Shown here piece by piece: positions 1-6,567 of a DNA stretch of 29,430 nt (positions are counted from its first letter, which is position 1; every line of letters starts with the position of its first letter). Source of the DNA: Succinatimonas sp. UBA6849 (lineage in GTDB: Bacteria > Pseudomonadota > Gammaproteobacteria > Enterobacterales > Succinivibrionaceae); NCBI GenBank assembly GCA_002449335.1, contig DKDL01000037.1:402-29831 (forward strand), read 5' to 3'. Made by a program: the position numbers and the translations under genes. Under the pieces are notes generated by a model. That model ran no database searches. It saw nothing but the letters and a program-made list of their open reading frames with translations, and was not told where the DNA came from.

Positions 1-120
1 TTTTCCTGAGCCTGAAGGTCCAATAATAACTAGTTTCTCACCTTCGGCAACTTCTAAACTTACATCTTTTAGTACGTGCAAGTCACCGTAGAATTTATTT
101 ATGTGGTCTAGTTTAATCAT
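1..120 (-). CDS. Polar amino-acid-type ABC transporter ATP-binding protein, 5' end only
   Basis: Partial gene: the first 40 codons are in the window and the rest lies beyond position 1. The product starts MIKLDHINKFYG and reaches a full Walker A motif, GPSGSGK, at residues 34-40. The order Y11-G12 (A-loop aromatic), LKDVSLEV and Walker A is that of the GlnQ/GltL/HisP class of ATPases, which power uptake of polar amino acids at the inner membrane. The visible sequence cannot tell the substrate. It starts at the ATG at 118-120. The upstream leader is rich in inverted repeats, so this may be the first gene of its transcript. Confidence 0.85.
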   Translation of the reverse strand, partial: MIKLDHINKFYGDLHVLKDVSLEVAEGEKLVIIGPSGSGK

Positions 121-152
121 AGTAAGTACGTTTTACCTTATATAAAATCTCT

Positions 153-200
153 AGGTCAGAAGTAAAGTTATGAGTCTAACTTAGTAATTATTACTGACCT
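153..200 (-). promoter_or_regulatory. Nested stem-loop in the leader of the ABC ATPase gene
   Basis: The outer arms AGGTCAG (153-159) and CTGACCT (194-200) are exactly complementary. Inside them AAGTTA (165-170) and TAACTT (177-182) form a second stem with a 6-base loop. The structure ends 33 bases before the ATG, so it could be a 5' untranslated-region fold or a protein site. No known riboswitch was recognised. Confidence 0.4.
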
Positions 201-208
201 TATGGACT

Positions 209-245
209 GATAATATCATTAGCAAATAATGCTAACTATTTTATC
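209..245. repeat. 37-bp imperfect inverted repeat upstream of the ABC ATPase gene
   Basis: Two 16-base arms (209-224 and 230-245) pair at 13 of 16 positions around a 5-base spacer. The central arms TTAGCA and TGCTAA are exact. The length and symmetry suit an operator, and a hairpin is also possible. It lies about 90-125 bases before the ABC start codon. Confidence 0.5.
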
Positions 246-379
246 TGTAAAATGCACTAAAATAAAACATAATTAAATTGAATAAATCATGATTTGCACT
301 TTAGTGATGAATAATGAAAGAAAATGGAGCAGATAAATCGAAGAGTGTTCGAGTTGCAGAAGTTAGCTATTACCCAAAA

Positions 380-419
380 TAAAGAGAAAGAAAGCTTGAG
401 AATGAAGGCTCTCAAGCTT
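380..419 (-). terminator. Rho-independent terminator of the GGDEF operon
   Basis: AAGCTTGAGA (392-401) and TCTCAAGCTT (410-419) form a perfect 10-bp stem with an 8-base loop. Read on the minus strand it is followed by a T-rich run (CTTTCTTTCTC), and it lies 16 bases after the stop codon of the downstream GGDEF gene. Confidence 0.75.
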
Positions 420-434
420 ACAGAAAAAAAAGCG

Positions 435-1721
435 TTAATTTTCAATTTGCTTGATATATACGTAGATGATTTCGTTATCCTTACTGTATTCAGTTGAAGG
501 TACAATTTCAAACATTACCTTCTTATATACACCGTTAACTTTTCGTCTGTAGTAAAAGATAATTGAGTTGTGATCATCTTTTACATGCTGTCTAAAGTAG
601 TCAATAGATGCAATTTTCTTGAGTCTTGGCAGATCGTCAGGGTAGATAAGATCACTATCAATTAGATTGTGAAGAGCATCGGTGATTTTACCTGTGTTTT
701 TAAATTTTTGTTCGCTAACAGATAATCTAGTATCAATACTCTTATAGCTGTTTTGAGTAAGATTTAATCTTAAGATCTTTAAGTATGAAGAGCATAAAAC
801 TTCATAAGCTTTTTGGCAGATCCTTCGATTGATTCCTTGCTTGCTGTAGTAGTTTTGCTTATCCTCATACATGCGTTCATCTGCATGTTTGATAAGACCT
901 AAGATACTGTAGTCATTAAATTCCCTTTGACTTGCAAAGCCTACAGCTAAGGCTATCTTTTGATCGTTTTCATGATTGTGTTTTTTAATTTCTGTATTTA
1001 GTAAGCTGTAAAGCTCCTTTGTATCTGGTGCATCTTTATCAAGAATAGCAGCAAACTCATCTCCACCTATTTTGTAGACTTTTCCATAATGAGAAAACAC
1101 TTTATCGAGGATAATAGATGCTATTTTTATTAGATTGTCACCAGCTTCATGCCCTAATTTGTCATTAGTAGCTTTCAGTCCGTTAAGATCGATAATAGCA
1201 ACTGTTATATCTGTGCATTGAGATTTATTAAAGGTATTGATGTCCTTATCGTAAGCCCTACGGTTATAAAGACCTGACATAGGATCTTTATCTGACAGTT
1301 CTTGGAGCAGAATTTCTTTTTCCTTTTGGTTCTTGATATCCATAAAGGTTGCTTGTACAAGCAGGTAATTTCCAATTTTATCGTTACCTTCTCTGGTAAC
1401 AGCACATGAACCTACAAGGTAGATAGATTCTTTGTTAAGATTCTTGCACTGAAATTCAAACTTAGTAGAACCTTTTTCTTTGAAAGCATAATGAATGATT
1501 TTTGCTACCCCATTTTTATGCTCAGGTTGTACAAAATCCATTAAAGAGAAATTGCTTGCATTTATTTTTTCTCTGTCTCCGCCTAAAATTTTGCAAGCTT
1601 CTTTATTTATGAGCTCTAGTTTAAAATCGCCATTTTCATTATAGAGTTTGAAAACTACAACTCCGCATAAAACGGAGTTTATGATTGCTTGTGTATCTAA
1701 GTTAGGATCTTGAAAAAACAT
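435..1721 (-). CDS. PAS-GGDEF diguanylate cyclase, second gene of a paralogous pair
   Basis: A 428-residue soluble protein expected to make cyclic di-GMP from two GTP. Residues about 10-130 look like a PAS sensor domain, ending with the usual VQATFMDIK before a short coiled linker. The GGDEF domain spans about 145-295: DPMSGLYNRRAYD, DLNGLKATND and the active-site motif GGDEF at 219-223. The place where a product-inhibition RxxD would sit reads SHYG, so the I-site is absent. Residues about 300-428 form a conserved tail ending YVYIKQIEN, with the look of a second PAS-like domain. There is no membrane segment. The gene follows its paralogue by 20 bases and has no clear Shine-Dalgarno, which suggests co-expression. 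Cyclase activity is inferred from intact motifs. Confidence 0.88.
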   Translation of the reverse strand: MFFQDPNLDTQAIINSVLCGVVVFKLYNENGDFKLELINKEACKILGGDREKINASNFSLMDFVQPEHKNGVAKIIHYAFKEKGSTKFEFQCKNLNKESIYLVGSCAVTREGNDKIGNYLLVQATFMDIKNQKEKEILLQELSDKDPMSGLYNRRAYDKDINTFNKSQCTDITVAIIDLNGLKATNDKLGHEAGDNLIKIASIILDKVFSHYGKVYKIGGDEFAAILDKDAPDTKELYSLLNTEIKKHNHENDQKIALAVGFASQREFNDYSILGLIKHADERMYEDKQNYYSKQGINRRICQKAYEVLCSSYLKILRLNLTQNSYKSIDTRLSVSEQKFKNTGKITDALHNLIDSDLIYPDDLPRLKKIASIDYFRQHVKDDHNSIIFYYRRKVNGVYKKVMFEIVPSTEYSKDNEIIYVYIKQIEN

Positions 1722-1741
1722 ATTTCTGTGCCAAATTTTGT

Positions 1742-3121
1742 TTAGTGCTCTATCTGCTTTACATATAGGTAAACTGCTTGGTTGCTATCAGTAAATATTC
1801 CTTCAGGAATAACTTCTAACAGAACGTCTTTATAGCTATTTGAGAATTTTCTCTTATAGGTGATAGAGAACATGTTTTTACCAGACTTAAAGAAGTCTTT
1901 TAGATGATTTAAAGAAAGCCCGTCCCTGAACTTGTTTTCATCGTTTTTATAGATTAGCCCAGACTTTGAAAAGTGATCAATCCATACAGAGTAATTGTTT
2001 CTGCTTTCTTTAAAGATATCATTTTCATTAAATTCGATTTTGATGATATTAAAAGTGTCAGTATTCAAATCAATACGCAGGATCTTCTGAAAAGAATTGC
2101 ACAAAGCATCATAAACACTCTGTTGAATTCTTCTATCAACACCTTTAGTAAGGTAGTGATAACGTTTAGCTTCAAACATTCTCTGATCTGCTATTTTGAT
2201 CAGTTTTCTTACATTGAAGTTCTTTTTACTGTGACCATTTTTACTGTTCGCAGTGATGTCAGGTAAATTGCAGGTTTTGGATCCTACAGATAAAGACATG
2301 TGTTTTACAATGTAACCAGACCATTTATCTGCACTTGCATGAAGTTTTGACAGACACTCTCTTACTTGATTGCGGTTAGCTGTTCTTAAGATAGCAAAAA
2401 ACTCGTCGCCACCAGTTCTGTAGATAACTCCATATTCATCAAGGCTAGCTTTTACAACATTAGCCGATGCTTTGATAATTTCATCACCAGCATTATGTCC
2501 TTGATCGTCGTTAATTGTTTTTAGTCCATTGATATCAATGACAACGAATGTGATGAGATTTCCTTCATTAGAAAGAAGGGGAAAGTTACCTAATTCATGT
2601 TCAATTTGAGGCAAATCGTGTTCATAGGCAGCTCGATTAAGAACATTAGTCAGAGGATCAAATCTGATAAGGTTATTTAAATGCTCTTCTTTGATTTTCA
2701 GTTTGGTAATATCCATGAATGCTGATTGCACTCTAATATACTGACCAAAATCGTCACTACCTGAACTTAAAGCTATTGCATTACAAATAAGGTAAATAGT
2801 CTTGTGTTTAAAGTTAATCAGTTCGACTTCAAACTGGATCTCATCTTTGCATTTTGACAGCTTTTCATAAACGTCTTTAAGTACTGACTTATATTTAGGG
2901 GTTACTAGATCTTCAAAGGTGGTAACTGCCTGATTGAAGTTATCTAGATTAACTCCGATGATATGTTCACATTCATTGTTAAACTGTTCAATAGCGATAT
3001 GATGATCTTGCCTGCCTTTAGTTGGATGATAGAGCCTAAAAACAGTTATGCCACAATCAATAGAGTTAAAAAGTGAATCAACATCGATCAAAAGGTCATC
3101 AACTTTAAGACAAGAACTCAT
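1742..3121 (-). CDS. PAS-GGDEF diguanylate cyclase, first gene of a paralogous pair
   Basis: A 459-residue paralogue of the downstream gene with the same three-part plan. An N-terminal PAS-like region (about 15-140) ends VQSAFMDITK. The GGDEF domain (about 155-330) carries DPLTNVLNRAAYE, DINGLKTIND and GGDEF at 237-241, with a longer loop than its neighbour. The C-terminal PAS-like tail (about 335-459) ends YLYVKQIEH. No RxxD inhibition site is seen five residues before GGDEF (DEYG is there instead). No transmembrane or signal sequence is visible, so sensing is probably cytosolic. An AGG-containing ribosome binding site lies 8 bases before the ATG, and two palindromes lie just upstream. The pair looks like a tandem duplication that has since diverged. 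Confidence 0.88.
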   Translation of the reverse strand: MSSCLKVDDLLIDVDSLFNSIDCGITVFRLYHPTKGRQDHHIAIEQFNNECEHIIGVNLDNFNQAVTTFEDLVTPKYKSVLKDVYEKLSKCKDEIQFEVELINFKHKTIYLICNAIALSSGSDDFGQYIRVQSAFMDITKLKIKEEHLNNLIRFDPLTNVLNRAAYEHDLPQIEHELGNFPLLSNEGNLITFVVIDINGLKTINDDQGHNAGDEIIKASANVVKASLDEYGVIYRTGGDEFFAILRTANRNQVRECLSKLHASADKWSGYIVKHMSLSVGSKTCNLPDITANSKNGHSKKNFNVRKLIKIADQRMFEAKRYHYLTKGVDRRIQQSVYDALCNSFQKILRIDLNTDTFNIIKIEFNENDIFKESRNNYSVWIDHFSKSGLIYKNDENKFRDGLSLNHLKDFFKSGKNMFSITYKRKFSNSYKDVLLEVIPEGIFTDSNQAVYLYVKQIEH

Positions 3122-3129
3122 TAGTGCCT

Positions 3130-3182
3130 CATATAATAGTAATAATTACTACTATTATATGACTGCAAATTTTGCATGAATA
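3130..3182 (-). promoter_or_regulatory. Promoter/operator candidate of the GGDEF operon
   Basis: Two palindromes lie close together. The first is a 32-bp near-perfect inverted repeat at 3130-3161 (arms begin CATATAATAGTA; one mismatched pair). The second is an exact 13-bp palindrome, TGCAAATTTTGCA, at 3164-3176. On the minus strand a TATAAT (3154-3159) lies inside the first, and the second would fall in the -10/-35 spacer. The -35 (TATTCA, 3177-3182) is weak. This arrangement suggests a repressed promoter, but a leader hairpin ending just before the Shine-Dalgarno is also possible. Confidence 0.45.
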
Positions 3183-3213
3183 AACAAATGATAAAATTTG
3201 TTATTCTGTAGGC

Positions 3214-3240
3214 AGAAAAAAAGATCCTTTCGGATCTTTT
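3214..3240 (-). terminator. Rho-independent terminator of dsbB
   Basis: Minus-strand AAAAGATCC, GAAA loop, GGATCTTTTTTT: a 9-bp stem (3220-3228 with 3232-3240 or closely so), a GNRA-type loop and a run of seven T. It lies about 32 bases after the dsbB stop codon. Confidence 0.88.
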
Positions 3241-3271
3241 GTATGTGGAGCTTTTATAGTTTTTCTAGTAA

Positions 3272-3829
3272 CTATTTGTATAGCCTATCGAAATTGCTAG
3301 TCTTCTTTTTTACAAAGATGCTGATTAACATTAAGAATGCAATAACTGTAGCACAAGCAAAAGCGACTAATACCCAGAATGGCATGCTTTGACCTAACAG
3401 CTCCCAATCAAGCTTATCTGAGCATAAACCTAAAGGTTTAAACATCCATGGAGCTATAGTATCTAGAGGCAGATAATCAGGAAATTGAGCTTCTAATTTA
3501 CAGGTATTACCAAAAAGTGATGTACTAGTATATGCTCTGTAGTGTTCCCATGTAACTATAAGTCCCCCAATAGCACTAGCTAAAAATCCTGCTGCACACA
3601 AAAATCTTACAAATAGGTAGTTTGCTGCCATAGCACCGATGAAACCTGCTACTACAAAACCTAAGAAATAAGCTCTTTCATATACACAGTTGACGCATGG
3701 ATTTAGATGTAGTCCATATTGGAAATACAAACCGCAAGCCTCTAATGCAATGCCTGATAAGAATAGCAAAAACCAGCAAAATCTTGATGCGCAGATACTT
3801 TTAAATAGTTGTAACAAGGTAGACTCCAA
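3272..3829 (-). CDS. dsbB: DsbB, disulfide bond formation protein B
   Basis: A 185-residue inner-membrane quinone reductase that reoxidises periplasmic DsbA and passes the electrons to quinone. Four hydrophobic segments are visible. The first periplasmic loop holds NPCVNCVYERAYF, with the redox pair C45/C48. The second holds C110 and C136, 26 residues apart as in E. coli DsbB (C104/C130). The protein is slightly longer than E. coli DsbB (176 residues). It lies downstream of nhaB, as in E. coli, but a terminator separates them, so it has its own promoter. The stop is followed by a strong terminator. Confidence 0.95.
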   Translation of the reverse strand: MESTLLQLFKSICASRFCWFLLFLSGIALEACGLYFQYGLHLNPCVNCVYERAYFLGFVVAGFIGAMAANYLFVRFLCAAGFLASAIGGLIVTWEHYRAYTSTSLFGNTCKLEAQFPDYLPLDTIAPWMFKPLGLCSDKLDWELLGQSMPFWVLVAFACATVIAFLMLISIFVKKKTSNFDRLYK

Positions 3830-3860
3830 ACTTTATCGTTATTATCAAGGTTACCGTGCG

Positions 3861-3894
3861 CTAATAATATCATTTTGTTGAGCAATATTATTAG
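3861..3894. repeat. Exact 10-bp inverted repeat upstream of dsbB
   Basis: CTAATAATAT (3861-3870) and ATATTATTAG (3885-3894) are exact reverse complements separated by 14 bases. They lie 32-65 bases before the dsbB ATG on the minus strand, where an operator or leader hairpin would sit. Confidence 0.4.
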
Positions 3895-3948
3895 AGTTAA
3901 GGCTCATTATTGTGCATTATTTACAAAATAAACGATGACATAATCATA

Positions 3949-3976
3949 AAAAAGGCCCTGCAAAGCAGAGCCTTCT
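3949..3976 (-). terminator. Rho-independent terminator of nhaB
   Basis: On the minus strand AAGGCTCTGC, TTT, GCAGGGCCTT form a GC-rich stem with one mismatch, followed by a run of six T. It begins about 18 bases after the nhaB stop codon. Confidence 0.85.
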
Positions 3977-3994
3977 TTTGACGATCTATACAGA

Positions 3995-5575
3995 TTACTT
4001 CATTTGACCTTGAATTAGTTCAATTGAAGCACCATGAACCCAACCTTCACGAATCAACCAACCGGTCAATTCTGGCATTAAGAACCAAGTTGCAATCAGA
4101 CCAACAACAGTTAATACGATGGTATAAGGTAAAGCCATATACATCATTCTGAAGTAAGGTAATCTGATTAAAGCTGCAATAGGTGAGGTTAATAAGAATA
4201 AGAATGCAGCCTGACCATTAGGAGTTGCAACAGATGGTAAGTTAGTACCTGCGTTAATTGCAATTGCTAACTCATCGAACTGCTCTGGTGTAATCACACC
4301 ATTTAATAATGAGTCACGAACCTGTTCAATATAGATGGTTGCTACGAATACGTTATCAGATACTGATGAAATGATACCGTTTGCCATATAGAAAATAGGT
4401 AAGTGTAACTCTTTTGGAGTTGAGAATACCCAAGCAATGATTGGGTCAAATAATTTCTGTGTAGAAATTACAGTTACAACAGTGAAGAATACACATAATA
4501 AAGCGCAGAAAGGCATTGATTCGGTGAATGCTTTACCAACAGGACCTTCTGAGGTAATACCGCATAAAGCAGTAGCTAAAATAATAACTGATAGACCAAT
4601 AACACCAACAGATGCTAAGTGGAATCCTAAAGCTACTACTAACCAAATTACGCAGCATAATTGAACAATAAGATTTAACTTGTCACGCTTGGTTAAAGAT
4701 TTAGTCTGCTCTTCATCCTTCTTAACCATGATGTCATAAACAGCCTGAGGCATCTTGTGACCATAGCCAAATAACTTGAAGTGCTCAACTACAAAGCAAG
4801 TAATTAAACCGCAAATTAGAACTGGTACTGAGATAGGAGCCATACGCATTGCATAGTCGATGAACTTCCAACCGCAAACGTCACCAATAATTAAATTCTG
4901 AGGCTCACCAACGATAGTACATACACCACCTAAGGTTGTACCAACTGCTGAGTGCATTAAGATACTGCGTAAGAATGCTCTGAACTCTTCTAAGCTCTTT
5001 TTGTGCTCTTCTGGAACAATGCTGTCATTGTTAGCAATCATAGCCATTGCGTTGTTGTCGGTAATGATTGACATATACAACTGGTATAAACCGACACAAG
5101 TAGAAATGATAATTGCAAGAACGGTTAAAGCATCAACGAAAGCTGAAAGAATAGCTGACATGAAGCAGAACATTAAAGCCAAAAGCACACTTGATCTTAC
5201 TTTTACTAATAGCTTTGTAAAGAAGAACAGCAAGAAATCACGAACGAAGTGAATACCTGCAACCATGAACATTAGCAACATGATTACTTCAAGATTAGAT
5301 TCAATCTCTTTAGTAACATGGTGCATGTCGCACATGCCGATGAAACAAGCTTCAATTACTAAAAGACCACCAGCCTCAAGAGGGTAGCAGTCAAGAGCCA
5401 TAGCAAGAGTGAAAATGAATTCAATAACCAATAACCAACCAGCTACAAATAATGAATATTGTGCAACGATTGGGTTAATGATTAAAAATGCAATAATTAC
5501 ATTTTTATACCATGCTGGAGCGCTGCCTAAAAAGTTAAGCACGCCTGCCTTGGCATAACTGATTGATGTGCTCAT
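3995..5575 (-). CDS. nhaB: NhaB, Na+/H+ antiporter
   Basis: A 526-residue polytopic inner-membrane protein that exports Na+ in exchange for H+. E. coli NhaB has 513 residues. Family landmarks are the N-terminal NFLGSAPAWYK, the stretch VAGWLLVIEFIFTLAMALDCYP, LEVIMLLMFMVAGIHF, the ion-path region FVDALTVLAII and the late segment TNLPSVATPNGQAAFLFLLTS. Many transmembrane helices are evident throughout. A GAGG ribosome binding site lies just before the ATG. The gene is transcribed alone toward dsbB and has its own terminator. An inverted repeat in the upstream gap may mark its control region. No sign of damage. Confidence 0.95.
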   Translation of the reverse strand: MSTSISYAKAGVLNFLGSAPAWYKNVIIAFLIINPIVAQYSLFVAGWLLVIEFIFTLAMALDCYPLEAGGLLVIEACFIGMCDMHHVTKEIESNLEVIMLLMFMVAGIHFVRDFLLFFFTKLLVKVRSSVLLALMFCFMSAILSAFVDALTVLAIIISTCVGLYQLYMSIITDNNAMAMIANNDSIVPEEHKKSLEEFRAFLRSILMHSAVGTTLGGVCTIVGEPQNLIIGDVCGWKFIDYAMRMAPISVPVLICGLITCFVVEHFKLFGYGHKMPQAVYDIMVKKDEEQTKSLTKRDKLNLIVQLCCVIWLVVALGFHLASVGVIGLSVIILATALCGITSEGPVGKAFTESMPFCALLCVFFTVVTVISTQKLFDPIIAWVFSTPKELHLPIFYMANGIISSVSDNVFVATIYIEQVRDSLLNGVITPEQFDELAIAINAGTNLPSVATPNGQAAFLFLLTSPIAALIRLPYFRMMYMALPYTIVLTVVGLIATWFLMPELTGWLIREGWVHGASIELIQGQMK

Positions 5576-5684
5576 ATAACCTCAGTTTTTAAAGTAGCGT
5601 TTATCACATTGGCAGTTATCAATATTAGCTGTAAATATGATAAGCAGTGATACAGACTAATTTTCTAAAAATAGTCAAAAGTAA

Positions 5685-5720
5685 AATGTCAGTGAATTAT
5701 ATTCTTTCTGTGCTGACATT
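5685..5720 (-). repeat. Inverted repeat between the membrane protein gene and nhaB
   Basis: AATGTCAG (5685-5692) and CTGACATT (5713-5720) are exact complements with a 20-base spacer. On the minus strand the spacer contains TATAAT, and the right arm is followed by TTTACTTTTG. It could be a weak terminator for the membrane protein gene or an operator over the nhaB promoter. The sequence alone does not decide. Confidence 0.4.
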
Positions 5721-5787
5721 AAAAGAAAATTTTTAACATTGTGCGATTATTGATACAAAACACTTTTGAGAATATAAAAAGTATTTT

Positions 5788-6561
5788 TTAATTCTTAAAG
5801 TTAAGCCTTGATCTTAAGTTAAGTGCACAAAATGTAAATAAATTTAGTGCGTATATTGCAATGTGTAAGACAAAAACTCTTAACACCATAAAAGTTATAG
5901 CTGGATCAAAATTGTCTTTGCCTAAGATATAACCTTCAATATGAATTAACTTGTATTTAGCAAAGTATGTCTCTATTACGGTGAAAACGTAAATGAGAAC
6001 CACTGTGAACAATATATACACAGGAAGATTTCTGAATATTGTCTTTAAAACAACCTTAAAAGGGCTTTGAGTTCTTACGTTCTTATCAAGATCGTATGCT
6101 TTGATAAAACTGTAAGCCATAATCAAGAGTTGCAAAACAATGAGTACTACTGCAATTGTACAAATAAGAGTGGTAAGAGAATGTGAATATTCCAATTGCT
6201 CAGGTGTTGCAATTTGCAAAGTTGGGTTTCTTACAGCTTTGTATTTATAGACTTCAAAGTACTGTGTGGCTTTGTAGCAGAAATATTGGATTAGGGCAAA
6301 GAGTCCTAAAAGGTAGAAAATTTCTGATGCTAACATTGACTTAAAATCAAGTTTAAGTCCACGCTTGAAAGATAAAATCTTGTCATTTTGTTTTGAAAAA
6401 ACGTGGTACAAGATAAAAGAAGTCAGAGCAGGGAAGAGTAAAGTAAAAGGTACAGTTACAACACAAGATAAAGGCTGTAATGCACCTTTTAATAGAGCAA
6501 TAAAAATGCCGCCCGCATTTACTCGGTGCGGGCGGATTTGACTATTGTTATTCAATGTCAT
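5788..6561 (-). CDS. Uncharacterised multi-pass membrane protein
   Basis: 257 residues with about five to six hydrophobic segments (roughly 15-55, 75-95, 130-155, 180-205 and 225-245) separated by short charged loops. No family was recognised; the start (FIALLKGALQPLSCVV) is of a kind seen in many unrelated bacterial membrane proteins. The ATG lies only 6 bases after the stop of the YidE-type transporter, with no good ribosome binding site, so translation is probably coupled to it. A GC-rich, terminator-like hairpin is embedded in codons 9-17 or so, which may lower its expression. No later in-frame ATG exists before the first hydrophobic segment ends, so the given start is the most likely one. 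Function unknown. Confidence 0.7.
   Translation of the reverse strand: MTLNNNSQIRPHRVNAGGIFIALLKGALQPLSCVVTVPFTLLFPALTSFILYHVFSKQNDKILSFKRGLKLDFKSMLASEIFYLLGLFALIQYFCYKATQYFEVYKYKAVRNPTLQIATPEQLEYSHSLTTLICTIAVVLIVLQLLIMAYSFIKAYDLDKNVRTQSPFKVVLKTIFRNLPVYILFTVVLIYVFTVIETYFAKYKLIHIEGYILGKDNFDPAITFMVLRVFVLHIAIYALNLFTFCALNLRSRLNFKN
6498..6535 (-). terminator. Terminator or attenuator hairpin overlapping a gene start
   Basis: CCGCCCGCA (6509-6517) and TGCGGGCGG (6527-6535) form a perfect 9-bp GC stem with a 9-base loop. On the minus strand it is followed by CATTTTTATTG. It sits 33 bases after the transporter stop codon, where a terminator is expected, yet inside the next reading frame. It could set a ratio between the two genes. 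Confidence 0.7.
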
Positions 6562-6567
6562 CTATTA

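Larger units (their letters stand above)
121..434. other. Intergenic region with ABC gene leader and upstream terminator
   Basis: This 314-base stretch has no credible gene. It holds, from right to left on the minus strand, the terminator of the GGDEF operon (about 380-419), a long imperfect inverted repeat (209-245) and a nested stem-loop (153-200) just before the ABC ATPase gene. The promoter of the ABC gene should lie here, but I could not fix its -35 and -10 boxes with confidence. Confidence 0.6.

Noticed and set aside
435..3121. Possible frameshift or split of one GGDEF gene
   Set aside because: Each of the two frames carries a full PAS, GGDEF and C-terminal domain, so they are paralogues and not fragments.
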